From Mycobacterium sp. 1465703.0 (GTDB taxonomy: Bacteria; Actinomycetota; Actinomycetes; Mycobacteriales; Mycobacteriaceae): 64,000 nt of DNA. The stretch covers positions 1 to 64,000 of the forward strand of contig NZ_LZKU01000207.1 in NCBI RefSeq assembly GCF_001672975.1, written 5' to 3'. The number at the start of each line of letters is the position of its first letter. Position 1 is the first letter of the stretch. Positions 16,770 through 28,792 of this stretch are shown piece after piece. The notes under the pieces are model-generated. The model saw only the letters and a program-made list of their open reading frames with translations. It was not told the DNA's origin and ran no database searches. The translations under genes and the position numbers were made by a program.

Positions 16770-18191
16770 ATGGCCTTTAACAGCCCTGAAGACGCCGACA
16801 CCGAGTACCGCATCGAACACGACACCATGGGCGAGGTCCGCGTACCCGCAAAAGCGTTGTGGCGCGCGCAAACTCAGCGCGCGGTCGAAAACTTCCCGAT
16901 CTCGGGCCGCGGCCTGGAACGCACCCAGATCCGCGCGTTGGGCTTGCTGAAGGGCGCCTGCGCGCAGGTCAATAAGGATCTCGGATTGCTGGCGCCGGAG
17001 AAGGCCGACGCGATCATCGCCGCGGCCGCTGAGATCGCCGACGGCCAGCACGACGACCAGTTCCCCATCGACGTCTTCCAAACCGGTTCGGGAACCAGCT
17101 CGAACATGAACACCAACGAGGTGATCGCCAGCATCGCCGCCGCCAACGGTGTGACGGTGCACCCCAACGACGACGTCAACATGTCGCAGTCGTCGAACGA
17201 CACCTTCCCCACCGCAACCCATATCGCGGCCACCGAAGCCGCCGTGCGCCACCTCATCCCGGCGCTCGAAGTGCTGCACGACGCCCTGGCCGGCAAGGCC
17301 CGCGAGTGGCACACCGTGGTCAAGTCGGGCCGCACCCACCTGATGGACGCCGTCCCGGTGACGCTCGGCCAGGAATTCAGCGGATACGCCCGGCAGATCG
17401 AGGCGGGCGTCGAGCGGGTGCGCGCGACGCTTCCCCGGCTCGGTGAACTGGCGATCGGCGGCACCGCGGTCGGTACCGGCTTGAACGCTCCCGACGGATT
17501 CGGCGCCAAGGTGGTCGAAACGTTGGTCGCTTCCACTGGCCTGAGCGAATTACGCACCGCGGCAAACTCGTTCGAAGCGCAGGCGGCGCGCGACGGGCTG
17601 GTGGAGGCTTCCGGTGCGCTGCGTACCATCGCGGTATCGCTGACCAAGATCGCCAATGATGTTCGCTGGATGGGGTCAGGACCGCTGACCGGCCTGGCCG
17701 AGATCCAGCTGCCCGACCTGCAGCCGGGCAGCTCGATCATGCCGGGCAAGGTGAATCCCGTTCTGCCCGAAGCCGTTACCCAAGTCGCCGCCCAGGTGAT
17801 CGGTAACGATGCGGCGGTCGCGTGGGGCGGCGGCAACGGCGCCTTCGAGCTCAACGTCTACATCCCGATGATGGCCCGCAACATCCTCGAGTCGTTCAAG
17901 CTGCTGACCAATGTGTCGAGGCTGTTCGCCGAGCGCTGCATCACCGGGCTGGCGGCCAACGTCGAGCACCTGCGCGAACTGGCCGAATCGTCGCCGTCCA
18001 TTGTGACGCCGCTGAACTCGGCGATCGGCTACGAGGAGGCCGCCGCGGTGGCCAAGCAGGCGCTCAAGGAGCGCAAGACAATTCGCCAGACGGTGATCGA
18101 CCGCGGCCTGATCGGCGACAAATTGTCGATCGAGGAGCTCGACCGGCGTCTCGATGTGCTGGCGATGGCGAAGGTCAAGCCCGAAGACTGA
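16770..18191 (+). CDS. fum: class II fumarate hydratase
   Basis: A 473-residue FumC-type enzyme of the TCA cycle converting fumarate and malate. Signature regions include [50 protein letters not shown] and the catalytic loop [12 protein letters not shown]. It starts at ATG 16770 with GAGGAAG upstream. It is in tandem with glpX, so gluconeogenesis and the TCA cycle are likely co-expressed here. Confidence 0.96.
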   Translation: MAFNSPEDADTEYRIEHDTMGEVRVPAKALWRAQTQRAVENFPISGRGLERTQIRALGLLKGACAQVNKDLGLLAPEKADAIIAAAAEIADGQHDDQFPIDVFQTGSGTSSNMNTNEVIASIAAANGVTVHPNDDVNMSQSSNDTFPTATHIAATEAAVRHLIPALEVLHDALAGKAREWHTVVKSGRTHLMDAVPVTLGQEFSGYARQIEAGVERVRATLPRLGELAIGGTAVGTGLNAPDGFGAKVVETLVASTGLSELRTAANSFEAQAARDGLVEASGALRTIAVSLTKIANDVRWMGSGPLTGLAEIQLPDLQPGSSIMPGKVNPVLPEAVTQVAAQVIGNDAAVAWGGGNGAFELNVYIPMMARNILESFKLLTNVSRLFAERCITGLAANVEHLRELAESSPSIVTPLNSAIGYEEAAAVAKQALKERKTIRQTVIDRGLIGDKLSIEELDRRLDVLAMAKVKPED

Positions 18192-18245
18192 GCCGCCCAT
18201 CAGGGGGTGACGGCAGATGGTCGATGAGAGTAAGGGTGGTTTTCC

Positions 18246-19292
18246 ATGACGGTTCCTCCCGGCGGTCCCTACGGCCAGGGGCCTTACGGAAGCAATCCCT
18301 ATGGGCAGGACCCGAATTGGGGCGGCCAACCGCCGGCCGGCGGTCCGGGCCCGTATCCGCAGGGCGGTCCCGGCCCTTACCCGCAGGGCGGTCCCGGCCC
18401 TTACCCGCAGGGCGGTGGCGGGCCCTACCCGCCGGGCGGCCAGTACCCCTACCCGCCGCCGGGCGGCCAATACCCCTACCCGCCCGGTGCTCCTTACCCG
18501 GGCCAGCAGTATTACCAACCGGGACAGCAGTTTCCGCCCGGCGGCCCGGGCGGCCCCTACCCGCCGGGCCCGCCGCCGGGTGGATCCGGCTCGAAGCTGC
18601 CGTGGTTGATCGTCGCCGGTTTGGCCATCCTGGCGGTGATCGCGCTGGTCGCCACCCTGCTGGTGATGCGCGGCGGCCATGGCAACAAGCCGGCCACCGC
18701 ACCGTCGACAACGAGCACCTCGGTCTCGCAGCCGAAAAACTCCGCGCAGAACGCGACCGATTGCACCCCGAACGTGTCCGGCGGTGAGATGCCCCGGACC
18801 GACTCGATCTCGGCCGGCAAGCTCTCGTTCCCGGCCAGCGCGGCGCCGGGTGGGTGGACGGTGTTCTCCGACGACCAGGGCCCGAACCTGATCGGCGGCC
18901 TGGGGGTCGCCCAGGACGTGCCCGGGGCCAATCAGTGGATGATGACGGCCGAGGTCGCCGTCACCAATTTCGTTCCCAGCATGGACCTTACGGCGCAAGC
19001 CACCAAGTTGATGCAGTGCATCGTGAACGGCCCCGGCTACGCGAACGCACAGCCCACGCTCGGACCGACCAAGTCGTCGTCGATCACCGTCGACGGCACT
19101 AAGGCCGCAAGGGTGGACGCCGACGTCACGATCGCCGATACTAGCCGCAACGTCAAGGGCGACTCGGTGACCATCATTGCCGTCGACACCAAGCCGGTCA
19201 CCGTCTTCATCGGCAGCACGCCCATCGGTGATGCCGCTTCGGCGGGCTTGGTGGCCAAGATCATTGATGCGCTGAAGGTCTCGAAATCCTGA
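18246..19292 (+). CDS. proline/glycine-rich single-pass membrane protein
   Basis: A 348-residue protein matching the Rv1097c position. Residues 1-115 are Pro/Gly/Tyr/Gln-rich and contain tandem GGPGPYPQ units. One membrane helix follows (LPWLIVAGLAILAVIALVATLLVM), then a Ser/Thr linker and a folded extracytoplasmic domain of about 180 residues with two Cys (CTPNVSGGEMP and MQCIVNG). Its function is unknown. The architecture matches other mycobacterial envelope proteins with a disordered cytoplasmic head. The gene follows fum on the same strand. Confidence 0.8.
   Translation: MTVPPGGPYGQGPYGSNPYGQDPNWGGQPPAGGPGPYPQGGPGPYPQGGPGPYPQGGGGPYPPGGQYPYPPPGGQYPYPPGAPYPGQQYYQPGQQFPPGGPGGPYPPGPPPGGSGSKLPWLIVAGLAILAVIALVATLLVMRGGHGNKPATAPSTTSTSVSQPKNSAQNATDCTPNVSGGEMPRTDSISAGKLSFPASAAPGGWTVFSDDQGPNLIGGLGVAQDVPGANQWMMTAEVAVTNFVPSMDLTAQATKLMQCIVNGPGYANAQPTLGPTKSSSITVDGTKAARVDADVTIADTSRNVKGDSVTIIAVDTKPVTVFIGSTPIGDAASAGLVAKIIDALKVSKS
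18339..18434 (+). repeat. four 24-base tandem units coding GGPGPYPQ-type repeats
   Basis: Units begin at 18339, 18363, 18387 and 18411. Units two and three are identical, the first differs by synonymous changes, and the fourth is diverged. All are in frame, so unit number can vary by slippage without breaking the gene. Confidence 0.85.
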
Positions 19293-19307
19293 GCTGACCC
19301 GGGTGGG

Positions 19308-20870
19308 CTAACTGGGCGGCCCTGTCGGTGCCGAGACATGGGTGGCCTCGGATCGCCCGCGCAAGACCGTGGAATAGCACTCGGCCCACTGCCGGCGTTC
19401 GGCCTGACCCGCCGCACCGATGGCACCCGCCGAACACAGGATCCGCCGGTCGGATGTCTTGGCCAGGTCGGCCAACCGCGCGGCTTCGTTGACGGCGTCG
19501 CCGATCACGGTGTATTCATAGCGGTTTTCCGCACCGATGTTGCCGGCGAACACTGGACCCGCTGACACGCCGATGCCGAAATCGACTGGCAGCCGCTGTA
19601 ATTGGGAGCCGAGCTGGCGAGCGGTCGCCAGCGCCGAGGATGCCGGTTCGTCGGTGGCCAACGGCACTCCGAAGATGGCCAGTGCGGCGTCACCGGCGAA
19701 TTTGTTGATCAGCCCGTGGTGTTCGTCGACTGCGTTGACGACGATCCGGAAGAAGTCGTTGAGCACCTCGGCGACCTCCTGCGGAGGCCGGCTCTCCGCG
19801 AGCTGGGTGGAGCCCACCAGGTCGATGAAAAGCACCGCCGCTTCCACCACGTCTCCCGACAGCGACGCCCCCTCGCTGATGGCGCGCTGCGCCACGTCGG
19901 CCCCGACATGGCGCCCGAACAGGTCGCGCAACCGGTCGCGCTCGGCCAGTCCGGTCACCATGCTGTTGAATCCTGTTTGCAAGCGCCCGATTTGGGAGCG
20001 CTCGTAGGCGCCGACATAGGTGTCCATCCGGCCGTGTTCGACTTCGGCCATCGCATCGACGACCTCGCCGATCGGGTCCGAGATGGACCGCGAGGTCAAG
20101 ATCATGGTCGGCATTCCCAGCACCAGCGCCGCCAGCGACACCACCAGAATCGGCACATCCAGCGACGCGGACTTCTCGATGAGCCAACCGTAGGAGCGCA
20201 GAACGACCAGGGTCGCGATCACGGCGATAGGGAATGCGCTGCACAGGAACCACAGCAGAACCAGTCGCGCGTAGACGCTGGGCACCGCAAGCCGCGGCTC
20301 GGCGCCCAGCGTGGCGGCCCGCATGATGGGCCGCAGAGTGCGCTGCGCGAGCAGCATCCCGGTTCCGGCGGCGGCGGATCCGCCCAGCAGCACACCGAGC
20401 ACGATGGGCAGCAGAAGTTGTGGCCCGCCACTGAGATTCAGCAGGATGAAGATCCCGCCGCTGCACGCCCAGGCCGTCACCAGGATCGCCGACTGACGCC
20501 CGGCCAGCTTCATCACGGCTTCGCGCTGCGCCGGTGTGGGTTCATCACCCGCGACATACCAGCGCAATGTCGGGGCCAGGCTTACCGCGCCGGCCACCCC
20601 GACACTGACAAGGGCGACCATGACCAGCAGCACCACCGGTACGGTGTTCTGCCGTGCGAAGTCGGCGTTGGCACCGACCGAAGTGTGCCCCCGCAGCGGA
20701 ATCAGGATGGCGGCCGCTTCGATCACCGCCAACACATAAGACATGCTCAGATCGAACCCGTATTGGAACATCCACCGCCGAGACGATTTCGGCTGCCGCG
20801 TGACGGGCCGCTGCGCCGTCCCGCGCCGGTGCGTCGGCAGCCGATCCCGAAGCCAGCTCACGGTGATCAC
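19308..20870 (-). CDS. class III adenylate/guanylate cyclase with membrane and HAMP regions
   Basis: A 520-residue protein. Six hydrophobic segments span about residues 30-260, then a HAMP-like stretch (SDPIGEVVDAMAEVEHG) leads to a class III catalytic domain. Catalytic residues are present: the metal Asp in LFIDLVGST, the second Asp in KFAGDAALAIFG with its preceding Lys, and the Asn/Arg of GDAVNEAARL. It should make a cyclic nucleotide; ATP is likelier but not proven. The layout resembles the Rv1318c-Rv1320c group. GTG at 20870 is used; GTG at 20861 after AGGG is a rival start. Confidence 0.88.
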   Translation of the reverse strand: MITVSWLRDRLPTHRRGTAQRPVTRQPKSSRRWMFQYGFDLSMSYVLAVIEAAAILIPLRGHTSVGANADFARQNTVPVVLLVMVALVSVGVAGAVSLAPTLRWYVAGDEPTPAQREAVMKLAGRQSAILVTAWACSGGIFILLNLSGGPQLLLPIVLGVLLGGSAAAGTGMLLAQRTLRPIMRAATLGAEPRLAVPSVYARLVLLWFLCSAFPIAVIATLVVLRSYGWLIEKSASLDVPILVVSLAALVLGMPTMILTSRSISDPIGEVVDAMAEVEHGRMDTYVGAYERSQIGRLQTGFNSMVTGLAERDRLRDLFGRHVGADVAQRAISEGASLSGDVVEAAVLFIDLVGSTQLAESRPPQEVAEVLNDFFRIVVNAVDEHHGLINKFAGDAALAIFGVPLATDEPASSALATARQLGSQLQRLPVDFGIGVSAGPVFAGNIGAENRYEYTVIGDAVNEAARLADLAKTSDRRILCSAGAIGAAGQAERRQWAECYSTVLRGRSEATHVSAPTGPPS

Positions 20871-20906
20871 CCTAGGAAGGTATCCGCGCGTGGTCCGAAA
20901 TGTGTG

Positions 20907-21782
20907 CTACGCACCGTTGTTCGGCCCACCGGAGTTCTGCCCGGGAATGTCGGTGATCGGGAAATTGGGCATCGGTTTCGGCGACGGTGTGTTGGGCAGC
21001 GTCGGGATGTCGCCGGGCGGAATGTCGTGCAGGCCGTTGACCGGTGGGCCGTTCTCCCGGCTGCCGTAGCTGCTGCCCGGGGCCCGTGACCCCAGTAGGT
21101 CGCTGACCGTAACCAACCGGTACCCGTTGGCCTTGAGCACCGGGATGAACTGGTACACCAGATCGACGGTGCTCGAGTACGTGTTGTGGAACAACACCAC
21201 CGAGCCCGGCTTGATGTAGGTCATCAGCATGTAGCGTGTCGCCGCCGTGTTCGAGTCGTTCGCCCAGTCGAAAGGGATGACGTCCCAGAGGATTTCGGCC
21301 AACCCGTATTGCCCGGCGGTCTGGCGCACCACTGGGTCGGACAAACCGCCCGCGGGGCGGTACAGGTTCGGAGTGCGTCCGGTTGCGGCGGTGATCGCGT
21401 CATTGGCTTTGGCGAACTGGGCGGCGATGTCTTCGCGCGGGATCGTGGTCATGTTGGGGTGTTCCCAGGTGTGGCTGCCTATTTCCATTCCCGCATCGGC
21501 AATGCGCTTGGCACCCGCCGGGTTGGCCGCCACCTTGTTGCCGATCAGGAAGAAGGTGGCCTTGGCGTCGTTCTCCTTCAAGATTTGCAGCAGCCGCTCG
21601 TCGAACGGTCCCGGCCCGTCGTCGAAGGTCAACGCGACGCACTTGATCACCGAGCAGCTGAGGTCGTCGGCACGTGTCACATGGCCCGTGAGTCCGCCGA
21701 CCACCAGCACCGCGACCGCCGCCGCCACGCCGACCACCGTGCGCCAGTAGCGCCAGGCCTGGGTGTCGGGTCGTTTCGGCAC
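20907..21782 (-). CDS. NodB-type polysaccharide deacetylase
   Basis: A 291-residue exported or anchored enzyme with an N-terminal hydrophobic helix at about residues 13-33. NodB motifs follow in order: TFDDGP (catalytic Asp and metal Asp), HTWEHP (metal histidines), YRPAGG, WDVIPFDW and LFHNT. It removes acetyl groups from a cell-wall polymer, probably peptidoglycan, as inferred for Rv1096. The Pro/Gly-rich C-terminal tail of about 50 residues is probably disordered. The start is GTG with a weak binding site. Confidence 0.92.
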   Translation of the reverse strand: MPKRPDTQAWRYWRTVVGVAAAVAVLVVGGLTGHVTRADDLSCSVIKCVALTFDDGPGPFDERLLQILKENDAKATFFLIGNKVAANPAGAKRIADAGMEIGSHTWEHPNMTTIPREDIAAQFAKANDAITAATGRTPNLYRPAGGLSDPVVRQTAGQYGLAEILWDVIPFDWANDSNTAATRYMLMTYIKPGSVVLFHNTYSSTVDLVYQFIPVLKANGYRLVTVSDLLGSRAPGSSYGSRENGPPVNGLHDIPPGDIPTLPNTPSPKPMPNFPITDIPGQNSGGPNNGA

Positions 21783-21839
21783 CGTCGAAGTTTACCGAAG
21801 GCAGGCCCGCCCGGGATCGAGCGCGCTGGTCAGGCGCCC

Positions 21840-23141
21840 TCAGTGCGGGCCGGCGATCTCCTCCAGCATCTCGGTGACCAGGGCGGCGATCGGCGATCGC
21901 TCGCTGCGCAGCAAGGTGATGTGGGCGAACAGCGGATGACCCTTGAGCTTCTCGATCACTGCCGCGACCCCGTCGTGGCGGCCCACCCGCAGGTTGTCGC
22001 GCTGGGCGATGTCGTGCGTCAGCACCACTCGCGATCCGGCGCCCAGCCTGGACAGCACGGTCAGCAGCACGTTGCGCTCCAGCGACTGCGCTTCATCGAC
22101 GATGACGAACGAGTCGTGCAGTGAGCGGCCGCGGATGTGGGTCAGGGGCAGCACTTCGAGCATGCCCCGGGAAAGCACTTCCTCCAGCACCGCCGGGCTG
22201 GCCAGACCCTCGAGCGTGTCGAACACCGCCTGCGCCCACGGGCCCATCTTTTCGCTCTCGCTGCCGGGCAGGTACCCCAGCTCCTGGCCCCCCACCGCGT
22301 AGAGCGGCCGGAAGACCACCACCTTGCGTTGGGTGCGCCGCTCCAGCACCGCCTCCAGCCCGGCGCACAACGCGAGTGCCGACTTACCGGTACCGGCCTT
22401 GCCGCCCAGCGACACGATGCCCACCGACTCGTCGAGCAGCAGGTCGAGCGCTACCCGTTGTTCGGCGGAACGCCCGCGCAGTCCGAACACCTCGCGGTCG
22501 CCGCGCACCAGTTGGACGCGCTTGTCCGCGTTGACCCGTCCCAGTGCATGAGAGCTGCCGCCAAGCAGCCGAACACCGGTGTGGCAGGGCAGATCTCGCG
22601 CTTCCACCAGATCGATCTCGCCGTCGGCGAACAGCGCGTCGATGTCCTCGGCGGCAGTCTCGATTTCGCGCATCCCCGACCAGCCGGAGGCCACCACGTC
22701 CTGCGCGTGGTACTCATCGGCGGCCAGCCCTACCGCGGCGGCCTTGACGCGCAGCGGAATGTCCTTGCTGACCAACGTAACTCGCTTGCCCTCGGCGGCG
22801 AGGTTGGCGGCACAACTCAGGATCCGGGAGTCATTGTTGTCGCTGCGGAAGCCCGCGGGCAGCACCGCGGGGTCCGTGTGGTTGAGCTCGACGTGCAGCG
22901 AACCACCCTGTGTTCCAACGGGAATGGGCTGATCCAGCCGTCCGTGTATGAGCCGAAGATCGTCGAACAGCCGCAACGCCTGGCGCGCGAACCATCCCAA
23001 CTCATGGTGGTGGCGTTTGGCCTCCAGTTCGCTGATCACCACCAGCGGAACAACCACCTCGTGTTCGGCGAACCGGCTGCAGGCCCAGGGGTCGGACAGC
23101 AGCACGGAAGTGTCGATCACGTAGGTCCGGATTTCGGTCAC
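21840..23141 (-). CDS. phoH2: PhoH2: PIN-domain RNase fused to PhoH helicase ATPase
   Basis: A 433-residue protein, the length of M. tuberculosis PhoH2. The N-terminal PIN domain has acidic residues in VIDTSVLL (Asp10) and [10 protein letters not shown]. The C-terminal PhoH ATPase has Walker [10 protein letters not shown] and Walker [10 protein letters not shown]. The family unwinds and cleaves RNA. GTG at 23141 is chosen because GAGGAG lies seven bases upstream. A possible small upstream partner overlaps the 5' end. It is preceded on the same strand by desA2. Confidence 0.94.
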   Translation of the reverse strand: MTEIRTYVIDTSVLLSDPWACSRFAEHEVVVPLVVISELEAKRHHHELGWFARQALRLFDDLRLIHGRLDQPIPVGTQGGSLHVELNHTDPAVLPAGFRSDNNDSRILSCAANLAAEGKRVTLVSKDIPLRVKAAAVGLAADEYHAQDVVASGWSGMREIETAAEDIDALFADGEIDLVEARDLPCHTGVRLLGGSSHALGRVNADKRVQLVRGDREVFGLRGRSAEQRVALDLLLDESVGIVSLGGKAGTGKSALALCAGLEAVLERRTQRKVVVFRPLYAVGGQELGYLPGSESEKMGPWAQAVFDTLEGLASPAVLEEVLSRGMLEVLPLTHIRGRSLHDSFVIVDEAQSLERNVLLTVLSRLGAGSRVVLTHDIAQRDNLRVGRHDGVAAVIEKLKGHPLFAHITLLRSERSPIAALVTEMLEEIAGPH

Positions 23142-23280
23142 TAGCGCTCCTCGAGCGGGATGAGCCCGCGCGGACCCGCACAGGCATGTCGACGGGAACC
23201 GCAGCACCAGGACCGGGGCCGGCCCTTCCGTTGTGGTGACGGGAGGTGCCGCCCTGGCAGCAGAGCATGACGCTGACCAT
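23002..23280 (-). CDS. candidate PhoAT-like small ORF overlapping the phoH2 start
   Basis: A 92-residue open frame from ATG 23280, rich in Arg and Ser, overlaps the first 140 bases of phoH2 in another frame. Mycobacterial phoH2 genes are reported to have a small upstream gene, phoAT, acting as an antitoxin-like partner. Position and strand fit. The composition is equally what a GC-rich shadow frame would give, so this is a candidate only. Confidence 0.3.
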   Translation of the reverse strand: MVSVMLCCQGGTSRHHNGRAGPGPGAAVPVDMPVRVRAGSSRSRSASDRNPDLRDRHFRAAVRPLGLQPVRRTRGGCSAGGDQRTGGQTPPP

Positions 23281-23391
23281 CGAGAACGACGCTACTCCCG
23301 TGGCAGCGTGCCCGCTGTGCAGGCGCGCCGACGTGGCGAGCCGCGACCCCGGAAGCGGGTCACCGACGTTGTGAGCCGCGTGCCGGTCGGC

Positions 23392-24219
23392 CTAGCCGAC
23401 GATGAATTGCCGCAGTTCAGGCTCGTCCGCGAGCCCCCATGCGGTGATGCGGTCGGAGATCGCCTGACGCAGCTGCTCCGGACCGAAAATGCCTGCCTTG
23501 TCGACGTTCTGCACCTTGTCCTGGTATGCGTCGATGTCGGCGCCGGGCACCTTCAACTCGGCCGCTCGGGCCGCGATCGCCGCGATGGTCTCGTCGCGGG
23601 TGTACTCGAGGCAGTGCGCGACGAGGTTGGAGAAGAAGACTTCGTGGCGCCGCTCGTCGCGGGCGATCCGGTCGATGAGGCCGGACAGAATCGGCTCCTC
23701 GAGCTGCGCGGCCAGGTTTTCGCAGAACACCGCGTGGGTTCGTTCGACGAAGGCCATGTGCACAAGGGTTTCGACCTGCGAGTAGGTGTCGGCGCGGTAG
23801 CCCTTCATGACGTACTGGACGCGGGCCTCTTCGTTAGCGGTCGGGTCGACCTCGCGGGTCACCACCAGATACTCACGCAACGCGATCGCGTGCAGGTGCT
23901 CCTCGGCGGTCCAACGGCCCAGCCAGCGGCCCCAGTAGTCCTCCAGGATGAAGTGCTCGACCAGCTCGCGGTGGTGCGCGGCGAGGTTGTCCTTGAGCAG
24001 CAGCATGATCTCGCACGCGTCGGTCAACGGCCTCGGCAATGTCATCGACGACGGGTCCCAGTCGCGTCCACCAAGGAAGGCGAAGTTCTCGCCTCGTTCG
24101 AACGGCACATAATCGTGCGCGAACCAGATTTCTTCGGTGGACAGGTGGCGGTCGATGTTCGCTTCGACGACCGGCTCGAGTTCCAGGGTCAGTGCGTTAG
24201 CGACGGGTCTCTCAGCCAT
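23392..24219 (-). CDS. desA2: acyl-ACP desaturase-like protein DesA2
   Basis: A 275-residue diiron desaturase-family protein, the same length as M. tuberculosis DesA2. Iron-ligand motifs are visible as TAEEHLHA and ARDERRHEVFF, with an upstream HHRELVEHFILED helix. DesA2 is tied to mycolic acid precursor synthesis, although its catalytic status is debated in the family. ATG at 24219 (MAERPVANAL) is chosen by homology; the frame is open eight codons further upstream. Confidence 0.93.
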   Translation of the reverse strand: MAERPVANALTLELEPVVEANIDRHLSTEEIWFAHDYVPFERGENFAFLGGRDWDPSSMTLPRPLTDACEIMLLLKDNLAAHHRELVEHFILEDYWGRWLGRWTAEEHLHAIALREYLVVTREVDPTANEEARVQYVMKGYRADTYSQVETLVHMAFVERTHAVFCENLAAQLEEPILSGLIDRIARDERRHEVFFSNLVAHCLEYTRDETIAAIAARAAELKVPGADIDAYQDKVQNVDKAGIFGPEQLRQAISDRITAWGLADEPELRQFIVG

Positions 24220-24318
24220 GAGATAACTGTAACCCGCGTACACAGGTTCATGAAATCGCCGGGGTCGTGTCGGGGCAACTGGGGACTTTGGTCCTCAAAC
24301 CCGCTCCGCTGCGCCAAG

Positions 24319-26675
<2,357 letters not shown>

Positions 26676-26699
26676 CGCCGCGTGACGAGCCCCGCGGGA

Positions 26700-27122
26700 T
26701 CACACCTCGAGGCGACGCAGTCCCAGGTATTGCAGCCCGGCGAAGGCCGCCGTGTAGGCACCGCTGGCCAGCGTCAAGGCGACACCGGTGGCGGTCAGCG
26801 GCAGCACTTCGGCGGCCACGACCGAGGCCAGGGCGGAAACGACGTTGGCCACCACCACGCTGATGCCGGCGCGGCGCAGGTCGGGAAGCGCTCCCAGGCT
26901 GAACACCAGGAGGCCGTAGAGCACCAAGAAGACGCCCCCGACGTAGCCCTGGAACGACGTCAGTCCGGTCAATGACGAGAGCGGATCGGCGACCAAGGCG
27001 ACGGCCAAACCGCACAACCCGGTCAACGTCCCGTCGACGCGTACGGCAAAGCGCAACAATGAATCGGTCGAATCGTAGAGGGGCCGGGTCGTGATGCCAG
27101 ATACATCAGTAGCTGGGCTCAT
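26700..27122 (-). CDS. small four-helix membrane protein, unrecognised
   Basis: A 140-residue protein with about four hydrophobic helices between residues 25 and 135. It has a short polar N-terminus and ends in LGLRRLEV. ATG at 27122 has GAGGAG eight bases upstream, a strong start. It stands alone between coaA and another membrane gene, and a KstR-like palindrome lies 31 bases upstream of the start. I do not recognise the family. Confidence 0.75.
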   Translation of the reverse strand: MSPATDVSGITTRPLYDSTDSLLRFAVRVDGTLTGLCGLAVALVADPLSSLTGLTSFQGYVGGVFLVLYGLLVFSLGALPDLRRAGISVVVANVVSALASVVAAEVLPLTATGVALTLASGAYTAAFAGLQYLGLRRLEV

Positions 27123-27152
27123 GTGATTACTCCTCGCGATGGCGGGTTTGGG

Positions 27153-27166
27153 TCGAACAGGTTTGA
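27153..27166. promoter_or_regulatory. second KstR-consensus palindrome
   Basis: TCGAACAGGTTTGA satisfies TnnAACnnGTTnnA and is itself near-palindromic. It lies just upstream of the minus-strand membrane gene. The central bases differ from the usual AC/GT, so another TetR-type regulator is possible. Confidence 0.35.
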
Positions 27167-27372
27167 GCGTGCCGCCAGTGCACTGCCATATCGACTCGTG
27201 GCGCTGCCAACTACTGCCACGGATACAAAGACGAGGTGGTTCACCCGACTTATTCCCATCGGCGGGCAAACATTTGACACGCGCCAGTCAGGTCGGGCTC
27301 AGCGGCCCCACCAACCACACCAGCACGAGGCACAGCGCTGTGCTCTCCGGCGACTGCTGGCCTGTACCCGCT

Positions 27373-28743
27373 TTAGTCGCTGGGAACCGGGATCCGTCCG
27401 CGCAGATCGGCGGCGATCAGCCGGGCGGCGGCGTTCTGCCAATTGTGCAGCGAACGCTGGGGCACCTCGGTGACGAACCATTGCCAGGCTTGCCGCGCGG
27501 TGGGATCCAGGCCCGAGGCGGTGGCGTTCTGCGCATACGCGCGCACACCGGCGACGTACGGGAAATACAGCGAGTTGTAGTGCCGCCACTCCTCGGTGGT
27601 GCCGAACTCGCCGGCGTCGCGCGGCTTGAGCCGCGCGATGGCATCCGCCAGAACGGCCTTGAGCTCATTGGCCCGCTCCAGCGGGTGGTCCGGGGCATTT
27701 CTGGCGGCCAGCCGCTCATCGATCACCGGCAACGCGGTCAGCGGGCTGGCAACCAGTTTGGTCAGGTCACCGTAGTGACCCAGGGCGCGGCGGGTGAGCC
27801 TGACGAAGGTGACGTCGTCGACCCCGGCGAGCGGGTGCTCCTGCCGGAGCGGCAGTGCCGCCCCGGTATGGCGCAGCGCGGCCCGATCCGCCCGCAGGGC
27901 AGGCGATTTCGAAAATGCCAGCCGGTCAAGCACCCCGGCCAGCGGATCCGCGAGCACCTGCACGCTGATCGCGATCGCCAAGCTGGTGAACAGCAGCACG
28001 GTGAGGGCGGTCTGCGCGGCGGGGTCGTCGCGGGTCACCGCCAACCCGATCAGCGCCTGACCGCCGAACAGGGCCGCCACCGCCACCGAACCGGCGAACG
28101 AGCGGAGCATGTCGGCGCGCAGCGCGTGGCCCTCGTCGAATGCGTCCCAAAGGGCGACGGCAACCCCGAGTCCCAGGACGTCGCAACTCGTCGACGCCAG
28201 CGCGACCCAACTGGGCACCAGGCCCAGCGGAATGATCAGGATCGCATTGCTCAGCGCGAAGAACAGGGTCGCGGTGACTGCGAGTCCCACGGCCGGCCTG
28301 GGCCGACGGGGGCGGCGTAACGCGACGGCCATCGCGCCCAGCGTCGACACCGAGATGACCGCGAACATCAGCCAGTGGCCTGGCCGCAGTGGCCCCTCGA
28401 CGCTGCCGGCCAGCGTCGCCCCGAGCAGGGTCAGCGCGGCGACCCCGGCCACCAGCAACGACTCCCGGGTGCGCGCGCGCCAGCCGTCGCTGGGTCGGGA
28501 CAACTCGACGAGCACCGCGAACCACGCCACGCCGGGGACCGTCGCCAGGTAGATCTCGACCCGGCTCAACGGCTCGGCGTATGCGGGATTTGTGGTCCGA
28601 ACCGCATCCAGCGCCACCACGAGAGCGAACCCGAACAGTCCGATCGCCGCCAGCGCGAGAACGGGTTTGCGCGGATCGCGGGCCGCCAGATAAAGGCCCA
28701 GCCAGGCGCTCAGCGTGAACACCACCGCCGACATCGCAGCCAT
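27373..28743 (-). CDS. polytopic membrane protein with soluble C-terminal domain, unrecognised
   Basis: About 456 residues. Seven to nine hydrophobic helices cover roughly residues 1-280. A soluble C-terminal part of about 170 residues follows, with RLTRRALGHYGDLTKLVASPL and WRHYNSLYFPYVAGVRAYA. The frame start MAAMSAVVF gives two ATGs at 28743 and 28734; AAGGAA fits the second better. The layout recalls membrane sensors with a C-terminal effector, but no kinase, cyclase or HTH motif is seen. It lies downstream of the prenyl synthase on the opposite side of a 49-base gap. No function is assigned. Confidence 0.75.
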   Translation of the reverse strand: MAAMSAVVFTLSAWLGLYLAARDPRKPVLALAAIGLFGFALVVALDAVRTTNPAYAEPLSRVEIYLATVPGVAWFAVLVELSRPSDGWRARTRESLLVAGVAALTLLGATLAGSVEGPLRPGHWLMFAVISVSTLGAMAVALRRPRRPRPAVGLAVTATLFFALSNAILIIPLGLVPSWVALASTSCDVLGLGVAVALWDAFDEGHALRADMLRSFAGSVAVAALFGGQALIGLAVTRDDPAAQTALTVLLFTSLAIAISVQVLADPLAGVLDRLAFSKSPALRADRAALRHTGAALPLRQEHPLAGVDDVTFVRLTRRALGHYGDLTKLVASPLTALPVIDERLAARNAPDHPLERANELKAVLADAIARLKPRDAGEFGTTEEWRHYNSLYFPYVAGVRAYAQNATASGLDPTARQAWQWFVTEVPQRSLHNWQNAAARLIAADLRGRIPVPSD

Positions 28744-28792
28744 TTCCTTAGTTTGGCATGCGGGCGGGCCGGCGCTTAGACCCTTTCCGCGG

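Noticed and set aside
19602..21089. Plus-strand open frame of 495 codons over the cyclase gene
   Set aside because: It is a shadow frame with Arg/His/Gln-rich nonsense composition; the cyclase on the other strand has all its catalytic motifs.
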